Below, piece by piece: positions 9,308 through 17,904 of a stretch of DNA of 64,000 nt; positions within the stretch are counted from its first letter, which is position 1, and every line of letters begins with the position of its first letter. Under the pieces are notes generated by a model, which saw only the letters and a list, made by a program, of their open reading frames with translations, was not told where the DNA came from and ran no database searches. This stretch comes from Anaerolineaceae bacterium (GTDB lineage: Bacteria > Chloroflexota > Anaerolineae > Aggregatilineales > Phototrophicaceae). The position numbers and the translations under genes were made by a program. The stretch spans positions 1 through 64,000 of the forward strand of contig WGMX01000005.1 of the NCBI GenBank assembly GCA_016124855.1. The letters are read 5' to 3'.

Positions 9308-9390
9308 TGAATCACAAAGAACTCAAAGAAAATCTTGGCGATGCACTTATATTTTGTATTGACTGTCAACTGTTAACTAAAGACCGTATG
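9307..9390. repeat. Degenerate intergenic repeat sequence
   Basis: The stretch contains AAAATCTTGGCGAT (9329-9342), found exactly again at 59157-59170, and an actgtcaactgttaact-like stretch just before the ribosome site of the next gene. It lies between coding regions of one probable operon. Confidence 0.6.
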
Positions 9391-9401
9391 AGGAGTTTGT
9401 G

Positions 9402-10193
9402 ATGGCTGCAAAAGTAACCGTTTTATCACTGCTAGTGGAAGAACTGAATAATGGACGTGTCAAAGTCGTTGACTTAACTCAGCCTTTAGGCGAAGACACA
9501 CCGGTCATTGACTTGCCGCCGCAGTTCGCCCCATCGCCCGGATTTTCGATGCAGACCATTTCCAAATATGATGCCAAAGGGCCAGCTTGGTACTGGAACA
9601 CTATTCATCTCGGTGAACATACCGGAACACATTTTGATGCCCCTATTCACTGGATTACCGGTAAAGACTACGCCAATAACGCGCTCGATACCATTCCAGC
9701 CCGTAAGTTTGTCGGCCCCGCCTGTGTCATCGACGTGAGTAAAGAAGTCGCCCAATACGAAGATTTTCTGCTTACGCGCCAGCATGTATTGGCATGGGAA
9801 GGCGAACATGGCAAGATTCAACCCGGTTCGTGGGTGCTGCTCCGCAGCGACTGGTCAAAACGCATCGGACGCGAAGCCTTCCTTAACGTCAAAGCAGACG
9901 GGCCACATTCTCCCGGTTGGCATAAAGATTGCGTCAGCTTCCTCGCCAATGAACGTGATGTCCTCGGCGTAGGCGTAGAAACGGTTGGCACGGATGCCGG
10001 ACAAGCAGGCGGATTCGATGTGCCATTCCCCTGCCACACCTTGATGCACGGCGCAGGTAAATTTGGCCTCGCCAGCCTCACCAATCTCGACCAACTGCCG
10101 CCGACCGGAGCAATCGTTATCGCCGCGCCGCTCAAGATTGTCAACGGCTCAGGCAGTCCACAGCGCGTGATCGCACTCGTTCCAGCGGAATAA
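9402..10193 (+). CDS. Cyclase family protein (kynurenine-formamidase-like metal hydrolase)
   Basis: A 263-residue member of the PF04199 cyclase/arylformamidase family. The metal-binding signature reads HTGTHFDAPIHW, and VDLTQPLGEDTPV near the N-terminus is typical. Characterised members include KynB, isatin hydrolase and polyketide cyclases. Kynurenine formamidase is attractive because a kynureninase lies about 21 kb downstream, but this gene is longer than KynB and sits with a TPP decarboxylase, so the substrate is open. I use ATG at 9402 because AGGAG at 9391-9395 is six bases away; GTG at 9399 would be too close. Confidence 0.8.
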   Translation: MAAKVTVLSLLVEELNNGRVKVVDLTQPLGEDTPVIDLPPQFAPSPGFSMQTISKYDAKGPAWYWNTIHLGEHTGTHFDAPIHWITGKDYANNALDTIPARKFVGPACVIDVSKEVAQYEDFLLTRQHVLAWEGEHGKIQPGSWVLLRSDWSKRIGREAFLNVKADGPHSPGWHKDCVSFLANERDVLGVGVETVGTDAGQAGGFDVPFPCHTLMHGAGKFGLASLTNLDQLPPTGAIVIAAPLKIVNGSGSPQRVIALVPAE

Positions 10194-10234
10194 CCGGCTC
10201 TTCGGGAATTTTCATCACATCATTTGAATATGGG

Positions 10235-10268
10235 GCGAACTGATTAGTTTTATCAGTTCGCTTTTTTT
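10235..10268 (+). terminator. Rho-independent terminator or attenuator
   Basis: GCGAACTGAT pairs with ATCAGTTCGC around a short loop and is followed by TTTTTTT. It lies 41 bases after the cyclase stop and only about 20 bases before the next start codon, so it should separate transcription of the two genes or act as a leader attenuator. Confidence 0.85.
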
Positions 10269-10288
10269 GAGCAAATAGGATTTTAAAA

Positions 10289-11509
10289 ATGCGTGTTTTA
10301 TGTATGGACTGCGGCAGCGAAGCAGCATGGGGCGCAATGGGACGCTGCGCCGTTTGCGGCGGAATTTTGCAGCCCGATTATGATGATGAAAATATTCAAC
10401 AGCTTCGTTACGTCCAGCCCGGACGCGGCATAGACCGTTATCGCGCCTTGATGCCTGTTGAATTTACGCCGCTGCCCTATTTAGGCGAAGGCGATACGCC
10501 GTTGATTCGCTCTAAGCGGATTGGCCCATCGCTCGGTTTGGAAAACCTTTATTTCAAGAATGAAGGACTTAATCCCAGTGGCGCGTTCAAAGATCGTGCC
10601 GGAGCAGCCGTAGCAGCTCTAGCACTCGAAGCAGGCGCGGCAGGCGTCGTCAGCGCTTCATCCGGTAACGCCAGTTCAGCCATCGCCGCCTATTGCGCCG
10701 CCGCCAGACTCAAATGTGTCATCCTGATGGAACCCGGTAATCCGCCCGCTAAACTCCGGCAAACTTTAGCCACTGGCGCACAAGTGCTGTTGGTCGAAGG
10801 TATCTTCGCGCATGGGCCGGAAGCCTTAGCCACCTTCCTAAATGAGGTCGCCCTTCGCGCCGATTATTATCTTGGCTTCGTCTGGGCGCCTGTTAATCCG
10901 TACATCCTTGAAGGCATCAAAACCATCGCTTATGAAGTCGCCGGACAGCTTGGCGGCGCACCCGATGTCGTTCTAACTCCAGTTGGCGGTGGAGATATGT
11001 TCGCGGCGCAGTGGCGTGGTTACAACGAACTCAAACGTGCTGGAGTCATTGATAAACTGCCACGCATGATCGGCGTGCAGTCAGTCAATGCACCACCGCT
11101 GTATGAAGCAGTTCATCAACAACTTCGCACGGTAGCCACACTGCCCTACGCCAAGTCCAAAATTTCAGGCATCAACGTCCCCTTCACGGGCGATCACGCC
11201 CTCGCAGCCGTCCATCATTCCGGTGGCACAGCCGTAACCGTCGCCGATGAAGCGGCCTACGCCATGCAAAAACGCATCGCCACCGAAGAAGGCATCTGGA
11301 TTGAACCCGCTGGAGCCGCACCGATTACCGCCTTAGCGGATTTACTCCAACGTGGCCTTATTCAGCCCCATGAAAAGATCCTATGCGTCATGAGTGGCGC
11401 GGGTTTCAAAGATGCTAATCTCGCCGCCGAAGATGCCGGACGCATCGGTCAGCAGCCAACGATTCCCTTCGATGTGGATGCGGTGAGCAAAATGCTGACC
11501 GAACCCTAA
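10289..11509 (+). CDS. Threonine-synthase-like PLP lyase with N-terminal zinc ribbon
   Basis: A fold-type II PLP enzyme of 406 residues related to threonine synthase, which replaces phosphate of O-phosphohomoserine with water. The N-terminus holds a CxxC (5, 8) and a second CxxC (20, 23), a zinc-ribbon seen in one ThrC group. The PLP lysine is Lys101 in NPSGAFKDRAG, followed by SASSGNASSA for phosphate binding and a glycine loop PVGGGDMF. Cysteate synthase and diaminopropionate-forming enzymes share this fold, and the neighbours (ComDE-like subunits) make a non-threonine role possible. AGGA lies 8-11 bases before the ATG. Confidence 0.75.
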   Translation: MRVLCMDCGSEAAWGAMGRCAVCGGILQPDYDDENIQQLRYVQPGRGIDRYRALMPVEFTPLPYLGEGDTPLIRSKRIGPSLGLENLYFKNEGLNPSGAFKDRAGAAVAALALEAGAAGVVSASSGNASSAIAAYCAAARLKCVILMEPGNPPAKLRQTLATGAQVLLVEGIFAHGPEALATFLNEVALRADYYLGFVWAPVNPYILEGIKTIAYEVAGQLGGAPDVVLTPVGGGDMFAAQWRGYNELKRAGVIDKLPRMIGVQSVNAPPLYEAVHQQLRTVATLPYAKSKISGINVPFTGDHALAAVHHSGGTAVTVADEAAYAMQKRIATEEGIWIEPAGAAPITALADLLQRGLIQPHEKILCVMSGAGFKDANLAAEDAGRIGQQPTIPFDVDAVSKMLTEP

Positions 11510-11516
11510 TTCCTGC

Positions 11517-11580
11517 AAGTCTCCTCACAGAATTATGAAGAGACTTTGATCAATCTTAGCGAATATCGCTATTCTTTATT
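11517..11580 (+). terminator. Possible terminator hairpins after the threonine-synthase-like gene
   Basis: AAGTCTC/GAGACTT (11517-11546) and AGCGA ATA TCGCT (11558-11570, followed by ATTCTTTATT) could each form hairpins between two convergent genes. Stems are short and the U-runs imperfect. Confidence 0.35.
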
Positions 11581-12180
11581 CCGCGTCGGCAAAAGTTCAA
11601 GCAGTACGAGAAGACCTACAGCAACAATTGCCAAAGGCCATACCAAATCCCAAGAAATATTCAGGATGAACACTGCACCAACAACGACTAAAGCAGCGCC
11701 AATAAAACCGGTGGTGACCGAGTGTTGACGGAGTCCCCTATACAATATACCCACGCCGGGAAGTACCAGGAACCACGGCCAAATACGATTCCACACAATA
11801 TCTCTCAAGAATGGAAACGTTCGATCCAGATTCCAGTTCTGTGTAAATGACCAATGAGGATCAACCACAAAAATCAGTGATAGGATTATCGCCACCACGC
11901 CGACAAATGCCTGTAAAGCATTCAAACTATTAATATGGTGAACATGCTGGTAAGTAATGAAAGCCGCCCATAAAAAGACGACTCCCGGTATAAAGATGAA
12001 GATAACCCACCAACTACTGCCGTAATCAAGTCGATTAGTCTGCCCCAACAAAAATACACCGCCGAGGGCGACTAAAATTAATCCGATCATAGCTCGTAGT
12101 TGAGAAGATGTAATGAACCTATTTTCATCCGCACGATGTGTTTCCAATAACCTGTCATTCATTTTTGGATGCGTTGCCAT
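11569..12180 (-). CDS. LiaI/LiaF-like membrane protein
   Basis: A 203-residue membrane protein with about six hydrophobic segments in repeated pairs (LRAMIGLILVALGGVFLLG, WWVIFIFIPGVVFLWAAF, WPLAIVAVGLLVLLELL). The short helix pairs and the phrase WPLAIVAVGL resemble the LiaF transmembrane/LiaI-like domain used in cell-envelope stress sensing. The soluble C-terminal LiaF domain is absent. GAAAGGAAC precedes the ATG. It stands alone, convergent with the preceding gene. No partner kinase is nearby, so a regulatory role is only a guess. Confidence 0.6.
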   Translation of the reverse strand: MATHPKMNDRLLETHRADENRFITSSQLRAMIGLILVALGGVFLLGQTNRLDYGSSWWVIFIFIPGVVFLWAAFITYQHVHHINSLNALQAFVGVVAIILSLIFVVDPHWSFTQNWNLDRTFPFLRDIVWNRIWPWFLVLPGVGILYRGLRQHSVTTGFIGAALVVVGAVFILNISWDLVWPLAIVAVGLLVLLELLPTRNKE

Positions 12181-12780
12181 AATGCTGTTCCTTTCAACAC
12201 CATGACCATTATTTAAGAACGATCTAATATCACAAAATCAGCGATATTTTCATCCAAAGTGTAGCATTACTGGGTGGAGTATGCAGGTGATATATATCAC
12301 AGTCAATCCAGTATCAATAGCCTGTGACGAAGAATTGCATTTCTAGTAGGGGCCGCTCTATTCAGATGTCTGTCAGCAGTATCAAATTCTAACCAAATTC
12401 AAATTGACACATAAGAATTTACGTTCTAAAATGAAATAACTTGTGTCGCATGAACTCTTATTTTCTTTGTGCCTTCGTGGTGAAAATCGCATTTGTATTG
12501 ATCTTGCGACACCGCAGCAGATTTCTCCCTCATATCCGCTGCGACGGCAGTGCCAATTACGCAGCGGTGGACATACGGGAAGCGTCCGCTGCACTTGCGC
12601 CATTTCAGCGGAAATAACCGAGCCAACCGCCATTCACTTTTGCATATTCAGCGGCATTAGCCGGACACCCCGCCTGTCATTTCAGCGGATAATCTGCACA
12701 AATTGCAAAATTTGCAATAAAAGAGAGGAACTAAATCCTCTTTTATCAAACTCTCCGCATTGGACTCTGCGTCTCTGTGG
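12181..12780. other. 600-base intergenic region with repeated motifs
   Basis: I find no credible gene here. It holds two degenerate repeat copies (12465-12486 and 12762-12786) and six copies of CAGCGG or its complement CCGCTG at 12536, 12562, 12586, 12606, 12649 and 12683. Three of these share a TTCAGCGG context. Small open frames across it lack ribosome sites and recognisable products. Confidence 0.6.
12465..12486. repeat. Degenerate CTTTGTGCCTTCGTGGT repeat, copy 1
   Basis: Related stretches occur at 27816-27837, 59080-59170 and 60981-61005, all outside or at the edges of genes. Confidence 0.6.
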
Positions 12781-12786
12781 TTAAAC
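12762..12786. repeat. Degenerate CTCTGCGTCTCTGTGGTT repeat overlapping a stop codon
   Basis: Its complement (AACCACAGAGACGCAGAG) resembles GAACCGCAGAGACGTAGAGA at 27818-27837. The stop codon and last codon of the class V PLP enzyme lie inside it, so the repeat probably set the present 3' end of that gene. Confidence 0.6.
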
Positions 12787-13911
12787 TAAAAGTTCCCGAT
12801 GCTTGCTCAACCCGTCAATCACACAGTCCACATCATGAATATCGTTATAGAAATGCGGAGAAATTCGCAGGTTATCGTCACGGTGGGAAACAATAATTCC
12901 GTCGTTCGCCAGCCACTTGGTTAGTAAGTCAACTTTGTGTGAACGTACTGTAATCAGCGCCCCGTGTTTGCTCGGATCAACCGGAGAAACGAGGTTAAAC
13001 CCGCGCTTCATAATCCCCTCTTTGAGCGCTCCAGTAAGCTGCTTCAACTGCCGCTCGATATTCTCAACACCCACCTGCTGCACCAGTTTAATCCCTGCCA
13101 CTGCTGCATAAGTATTCGGTACAGGGGGTGTACCGGACTCAAAACGTCGCGCCGTTGGATGCGGGGTGTTCGCGTAAATATCCATCGCGAAAATATTCGC
13201 TTGAGAGAACCAGCCCATCGTGGTCGGTTGTAATGAACCTAGTAACTCCTTGCGAACGTAAAGATACGCAAGACCAGCCGAGGCCAACAAATATTTGAGG
13301 ACACCACCTGCTAGAAAATCGACATCTAGTTTCTTCACATCAATTGGGGTCGTCCCAAGCGCTTGATAACTGTCAACCAACACCAACGCGCCCTTTGCAT
13401 GTGCCAGATCAATAATCGACTTAATGTCGAGCATCGTCCCGTTACGGAAGCACACATGGCTAATCGAAACAATCAACGTCTGCTCATCAATCGCATCCGC
13501 AAATCGACTCAACGGAATCTGATTTCCGGCTGCCGCCACATGCACCACCTGCGCTCCACGCTTTTCCTGTGCATGCCAGATTTGCGCCACCGTTGGGAAC
13601 TCAAAATCACTGACGACCACTTTGTTGCGTTCACCGCTAAAATCCATTGCGCTGGCTAACGCACTCACTCCTGCCGAAAGTGAAGTCGTCACCGCCACTT
13701 CGTTCGGGTCAGCCTTCACCAACCCTGCGAATGCCTGCCGCGCGGCCTCGTTACGATCCGACCAATATTCCCACGGTGAACCTTTTTCGTCCCAATCGCG
13801 CAGATAATTGGCGTAGGCTTCTTGAACATCAATCGAAAGCGCCCCTTGGGAGCAGCTATTCATGTAGATTTTACTTTTGAGAATGGGGAAACGGTCACGA
13901 TATGAAACCAT
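12781..13911 (-). CDS. Class V PLP-dependent aminotransferase / cysteine-desulfurase-like enzyme
   Basis: A 376-residue fold-type I PLP enzyme of the class V group. It keeps the family start (YMNSCSQGALS), DSYQALGTTPIDV with the cofactor aspartate, and the Schiff-base lysine in AGGVLKYLLASAG. It follows livF by 10 bases, with AGAGG before its ATG, so it is the last gene of the Liv importer operon and probably acts on the imported amino acid. Serine-glyoxylate/aspartate-glyoxylate aminotransferase-type or kynureninase-like chemistry would fit the family; sequence alone does not decide. A degenerate repeat overlaps its stop codon. Confidence 0.75.
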   Translation of the reverse strand: MVSYRDRFPILKSKIYMNSCSQGALSIDVQEAYANYLRDWDEKGSPWEYWSDRNEAARQAFAGLVKADPNEVAVTTSLSAGVSALASAMDFSGERNKVVVSDFEFPTVAQIWHAQEKRGAQVVHVAAAGNQIPLSRFADAIDEQTLIVSISHVCFRNGTMLDIKSIIDLAHAKGALVLVDSYQALGTTPIDVKKLDVDFLAGGVLKYLLASAGLAYLYVRKELLGSLQPTTMGWFSQANIFAMDIYANTPHPTARRFESGTPPVPNTYAAVAGIKLVQQVGVENIERQLKQLTGALKEGIMKRGFNLVSPVDPSKHGALITVRSHKVDLLTKWLANDGIIVSHRDDNLRISPHFYNDIHDVDCVIDGLSKHRELLV

Positions 13912-13921
13912 AATACGCCTC

Positions 13922-14653
13922 TTAACGTCCTAAATAAGCCTTGCGTAATTGTTCGTTGTCCAACAGATTCTTAGCATCGTCTGCTAAGACAATTCGTCCG
14001 GTTTGCACCACATAGCCACGATCAGCAATCGAAAGCGCCATATTCGCGTTCTGCTCAACCATGAAAATGGTGGTTCCCTGCTCATTAACCTGCTTGATGA
14101 TCTCGAAGTTGCTCTCCACCAGAATGGGCGCCAGTCCCATTGAAGGCTCGTCCATCAACAAGAGCTTTGGTCGGGACATCAACGCCCGTCCCATCGCTAA
14201 CATTTGCTGTTCGCCCCCGCTCAACGTCCCGCCCATTTGATGTAAGCGCTCTTTAAGGCGGGGAAACAAACTCATCACCCGTTCCATGTCTTCTTCGATC
14301 AAATGATGGTCACGCCGTAAGTAGGCGCCCATTTGTAAATTTTCCAGCACGCTCATTGTGCCAAAGATACGACGATTTTCCGGCACGACCGCCATACCCC
14401 GCTCAACCCGATAACCTGTTGGGCGCATGTGTATGGCTTCACCGTTGAATTCGACAACGCCGCTGGTCGGCTTAACAATTCCGAGGATGGTTTTCAAAGT
14501 GGTTGATTTACCGGACGCATTTCCACCCAATAAACAAATCAACTCACCGGGATAAACCTCCAAGTTTACGCCCTGCAAAATATGAATCGGCCCATAATGG
14601 GTGTTGATATCGCGCAAGCTCAGGAGCGGTGCGCCTTTTCCGCTGCTGCTCAT
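13922..14653 (-). CDS. livF: Branched-chain/hydrophobic amino-acid ABC transporter ATPase LivF
   Basis: A 243-residue ABC ATPase of the LivF group. Walker A is GGNASGKST, the signature motif TLSGGEQQMLAMGRAL, Walker B LLLMDEPSMGLAP, and a switch histidine-equivalent region FMVEQNAN. LivF typically has this Gln in the last motif. It energises uptake together with LivG. Its ATG overlaps the livG stop by four bases, showing translational coupling, and the class V PLP gene follows after 10 bases. Confidence 0.93.
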   Translation of the reverse strand: MSSSGKGAPLLSLRDINTHYGPIHILQGVNLEVYPGELICLLGGNASGKSTTLKTILGIVKPTSGVVEFNGEAIHMRPTGYRVERGMAVVPENRRIFGTMSVLENLQMGAYLRRDHHLIEEDMERVMSLFPRLKERLHQMGGTLSGGEQQMLAMGRALMSRPKLLLMDEPSMGLAPILVESNFEIIKQVNEQGTTIFMVEQNANMALSIADRGYVVQTGRIVLADDAKNLLDNEQLRKAYLGR

Positions 14654-15438
14654 TTCCGCACCATATTTTCATTCCGTCCAAGATATGCCTCGATGACCAG
14701 CGGGTCAGTCGCCACTGCGTCGAAATTACCTTCGGCAATCTTCTCACCATGATCCAGTGCAATCACCCGATCCGAAATGCCGCCAACCACGCCCATATCA
14801 TGCTCAATCAAAATGATAGTGAGGTCAAGTTCGTCACGTAAGCGTCCGATGAGATGCGTAATTTCCTGTGTCTCTTTAGGGTTCATACCTGCTGCAGGTT
14901 CATCCAGCAGAAGCAGCTTTGGTTCGGTCATCATCGCCCGTGCAATTTCCAGCCGCCGACGATTGGCGTATGACAAACTATATGCCGGTTGATCATAACG
15001 ATAGCCGACCAACCGTTCGCCGAAGAAAGCCAACTTCTGCTCGGCAAGTTGGCGGATGCGCTGCTCTTCTTTCCAAAATCCCCCTGTCCGTGCGATGATT
15101 TGAAACCAGTTCGCGCTTGTGCGCGAATAGGCGGCGCTCATCACATTTTCGATGATGCTCATATTCAAGAACAAGCGTAAGTTTTGGAACGTTCGAGCAA
15201 TCCCCAAGCGCGTAATCTGGTGAACATCCATCCCCGAAAGTGGACGTCCGTCAAATAATATTTTGCCTGCATCCGGCTTATACAAACCCGTAATCAAATT
15301 GAGGACCGTCGTCTTACCCGCGCCGTTTGGCCCAATTAGACTAACGATTTCATTCTTCTCGACAGCCAACGACAAATCTTTGACGACCTGCAAACCGCCG
15401 AAGTGCTTGGAAACATTTTGGAGTTCAAATAAGACCAT
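14650..15438 (-). CDS. livG: Branched-chain/hydrophobic amino-acid ABC transporter ATPase LivG
   Basis: A 262-residue ABC ATPase of the LivG group, with Walker A GPNGAGKTT, signature LSYANRRRLEIARAM (the LivG variant that lacks SGG), Walker B LLLLDEPAAGMNP and switch ILIEHDMGVV. It pairs with LivF at the cytoplasmic face of the LivHM channel. It starts three bases past the livM stop and overlaps livF by four. Confidence 0.93.
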   Translation of the reverse strand: MVLFELQNVSKHFGGLQVVKDLSLAVEKNEIVSLIGPNGAGKTTVLNLITGLYKPDAGKILFDGRPLSGMDVHQITRLGIARTFQNLRLFLNMSIIENVMSAAYSRTSANWFQIIARTGGFWKEEQRIRQLAEQKLAFFGERLVGYRYDQPAYSLSYANRRRLEIARAMMTEPKLLLLDEPAAGMNPKETQEITHLIGRLRDELDLTIILIEHDMGVVGGISDRVIALDHGEKIAEGNFDAVATDPLVIEAYLGRNENMVRK

Positions 15439-15441
15439 ATC

Positions 15442-16884
15442 TTACACAATCTCCACACGGCGCTGCCCCAGCAAGCCGTTGGGACGATAAATCATCAAGA
15501 CCATCAGCAGGACGCCAACAAACAACAACCGCGTGATACTCGGTTCTTCAACCAAACGTGTTTCCCACACGAACAACAACAAATAGAGCGTCGGCACAAG
15601 TGCAACTAAACGCCATGTCGAAGACTTAATGCGGCTAACGACCAATACCGCGACAATCAAGACGGCAAAGGCATAATTACCGATAGTCGTCGCAACTTCA
15701 GGAATCGGCAACCAGCCCCGTACAGCATCACTGATGATTGCACCTGTCGGCTGACCCATTATAAAAGCCGATGGATTTGCCCCAACCACCACAGTCCGAA
15801 AAATAAAACCAACCAGCACGACCACAACGATCAATGCTAACGCTTGCCAGCGAGGTTTAATCGCCGCAAACAAGCCGATGACAACCGCGATGTAAAATAG
15901 GGTTCCGGCTAACGGAGCATTCCGCAAAATATCGGGGACGGCGATCATAATCACCGCACCCAGTAACACACCGGGCAAACTACCTAAGCCACCCAAAACG
16001 ATTATCGCATAGACCGTAATCAGGAGCGTGGTATCAAAGTTTGACGGAAACACCGAACCCTGCCGTGCCGCGAATAATGCGCCGCTCAGTCCGGCAATTG
16101 CTGCGCCTACTGCGAAGGCTTGCAGTTTTAACCGGCGGGTAGGCATCCCCATGGCTTCGGCTGCCAATTCATCTTCGCGCATTGCCCGCCATGCCCGTCC
16201 GATGCGTGATTTATACAGGTGGTAAATGACCAAAACCATCACAGCAAGCACAACCAGATAAATCAAATAATAATGGACACCGGACGTCGCTTTGAATCCC
16301 AAGAAACTTAATGGATCAAGGTTCAAAATACCATTTGGGCCGCCCGTCAAATCGACCGGCTTATCATGCCCCGGTAAATCCACGCGGTTCAGGCTGGTTG
16401 CTAACTGGGTAAACATCTGCCCAAAACCTAGTGTAACAATCGCGAGATAATCGCCGATCAGCCGCAAAGAGGGTGATCCCAGCAGCAAACCGAAAAAGCC
16501 GGAAATAACAACGACAATGAGTAAGGTCGCCCAAGTCGGGAAGTGAACACCCGTAAAATCGGAGGATAAATAAGCATAGGTATAAGCGCCGATGCCATAA
16601 AACGCCACAAAACCTAAATCGAGAAGTCCGGCGTACCCCACCACAATATTGAGACCGAGGCTCAAAATCGCCATTAAAGCAATGCTGCCTGCGATCAGGA
16701 TGACGAAAATATTGTCCGTCACAACTGGCAGCAAAAAGCCGACAGCCACCATCACAACCAGCCAACCCCAAACCGGCAAACGGCGGCTGATTCGGTCAAT
16801 AAATCCTGACAAGCCACCCGCACGACTCACACGCTGGTCGTACTGCTCTACCCACTGGTCGACACCGATTTTATCTCGCGACAT
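15442..16884 (-). CDS. livM: Branched-chain amino-acid ABC permease LivM
   Basis: A 480-residue permease with about ten to twelve membrane helices. The family core GLNIVVGYAGLLDLGFVAFYG and GDYLAIVTLGFGQMF is clear, and GGLGSLPGVLLGAVI is the ATPase-coupling region. It is longer than most LivM (about 320-420). It has an N-terminal polar segment of about 35 residues, and a C-terminal hydrophobic insert lies before the final PNGLLGQRR. The gap to livG is 3 bases, and it starts 3 bases after livH. Confidence 0.92.
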   Translation of the reverse strand: MSRDKIGVDQWVEQYDQRVSRAGGLSGFIDRISRRLPVWGWLVVMVAVGFLLPVVTDNIFVILIAGSIALMAILSLGLNIVVGYAGLLDLGFVAFYGIGAYTYAYLSSDFTGVHFPTWATLLIVVVISGFFGLLLGSPSLRLIGDYLAIVTLGFGQMFTQLATSLNRVDLPGHDKPVDLTGGPNGILNLDPLSFLGFKATSGVHYYLIYLVVLAVMVLVIYHLYKSRIGRAWRAMREDELAAEAMGMPTRRLKLQAFAVGAAIAGLSGALFAARQGSVFPSNFDTTLLITVYAIIVLGGLGSLPGVLLGAVIMIAVPDILRNAPLAGTLFYIAVVIGLFAAIKPRWQALALIVVVVLVGFIFRTVVVGANPSAFIMGQPTGAIISDAVRGWLPIPEVATTIGNYAFAVLIVAVLVVSRIKSSTWRLVALVPTLYLLLFVWETRLVEEPSITRLLFVGVLLMVLMIYRPNGLLGQRRVEIV

Positions 16885-16887
16885 AAC

Positions 16888-17817
16888 TCACACCTTTTGC
16901 GGAATACGAGCGCCAAGTAATCCGCGTGGGCGCAGTAACAAAACAATGATGAGCACCACAAAAGCGATCACATCTTTATAAGTCGACGAGACTAAAACCG
17001 TCGCAAAGGTCTCGGCTAGGCCGAGTACAAAGCCACCCAACATTGCACCGGGAATATTACCGATTCCGCCTAACACTGCTGCCGTAAAACCCTTTAGCCC
17101 GTATGAAAAACCCATAAAATGCCAGATGCGTGTGAAGACAATGCCCGTTAATACACCGGCTGCCCCTGCCAACGCGCTGCCGACAAAGAAGGTAAACATA
17201 ATCACCTGATCAACATTCACACCCATCATGGCGGCGGCTTCGCGGTCAATAGCGACAGCACGCATCGCCTTACCGAGCCGTGTCCGGCGAATCAGATATT
17301 GCAAAATGAACATCAAAGCGATGGCTGAAATAATAACCAAGGCGCGCGTAGCAGAAAGACGCACGTTACCTAACATCACACCCATTTGAGGCGCAATCAA
17401 TTTTTCAGTTTCATAATTGCGGAACTTCGCAGTCAAAGTGAGTTGAACGGCATTCTGGATAAAGAACGATACCCCTAGTGCGCTAATCAAGGGCGCAATA
17501 CGCGGTGAATTACGCAGCGGGCGATAAGCAAATTGTTCGATGACCACGCCCAAGGCACCGCAGCCCAACATGGCTAACAGGAGCATTAAAACGATGATAA
17601 TCACTGGCGCAAGCAGGGGGCCGTCTGCCGGAAGGAAAGCCATCATCACGGCATAACCGATAAAAGCACCCACCATATAAACGTCGCCATGAGCGAAGTT
17701 TAAGAGCTGCAGCACACCATAAACCATGGAATAGCCAAGCGCAATCAGAGCGTACACTGCACCTAACGTCAGTCCATTTATTAAAAGTTGGGGTAACTGT
17801 GCGAGAAAGACATCCAT
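16888..17817 (-). CDS. livH: Branched-chain amino-acid ABC permease LivH
   Basis: A 309-residue permease, normal for LivH, with about eight helices. The opening LLINGLTLGAVYALIALGY and NFAHGDVYMVGAFIG are hallmark residues. GGIGNIPGAMLGGFVLGLAE forms the loop that meets the ATPases, and it ends RPRGLLG. It is separated from livK by 87 bases that contain a hairpin, so it may be expressed at lower level than the binding protein. Confidence 0.93.
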   Translation of the reverse strand: MDVFLAQLPQLLINGLTLGAVYALIALGYSMVYGVLQLLNFAHGDVYMVGAFIGYAVMMAFLPADGPLLAPVIIIVLMLLLAMLGCGALGVVIEQFAYRPLRNSPRIAPLISALGVSFFIQNAVQLTLTAKFRNYETEKLIAPQMGVMLGNVRLSATRALVIISAIALMFILQYLIRRTRLGKAMRAVAIDREAAAMMGVNVDQVIMFTFFVGSALAGAAGVLTGIVFTRIWHFMGFSYGLKGFTAAVLGGIGNIPGAMLGGFVLGLAETFATVLVSSTYKDVIAFVVLIIVLLLRPRGLLGARIPQKV

Positions 17818-17846
17818 AAAATATCAACTTCTTGAGTGCAATAAAT

Positions 17847-17871
17847 CAGGGTGACGCTGTGCATCACCCTG
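17847..17871 (-). terminator. Intra-operon hairpin between livK and livH
   Basis: CAGGGTGA pairs with TCACCCTG around a 9-nt loop, with no U-run on the minus strand. Hairpins at this place in binding-protein operons often stabilise the upstream mRNA or cause partial termination, giving excess binding protein. The role here is inferred. Confidence 0.55.
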
Positions 17872-17904
17872 AATACATCAAATGACTGAATTGACCCCGT
17901 GAAA

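Noticed and set aside
8201..11509. Coenzyme M biosynthesis operon
   Set aside because: ComDE-like subunits and a cysteate-synthase-fold enzyme are present, but the other coenzyme M genes are missing and the host is not a methanogen. I keep it only as a low-scoring question.
12382..12633. Small minus-strand frames in the 12.2-12.8 kb gap
   Set aside because: No ribosome site, no recognisable product, and they run through degenerate repeats.
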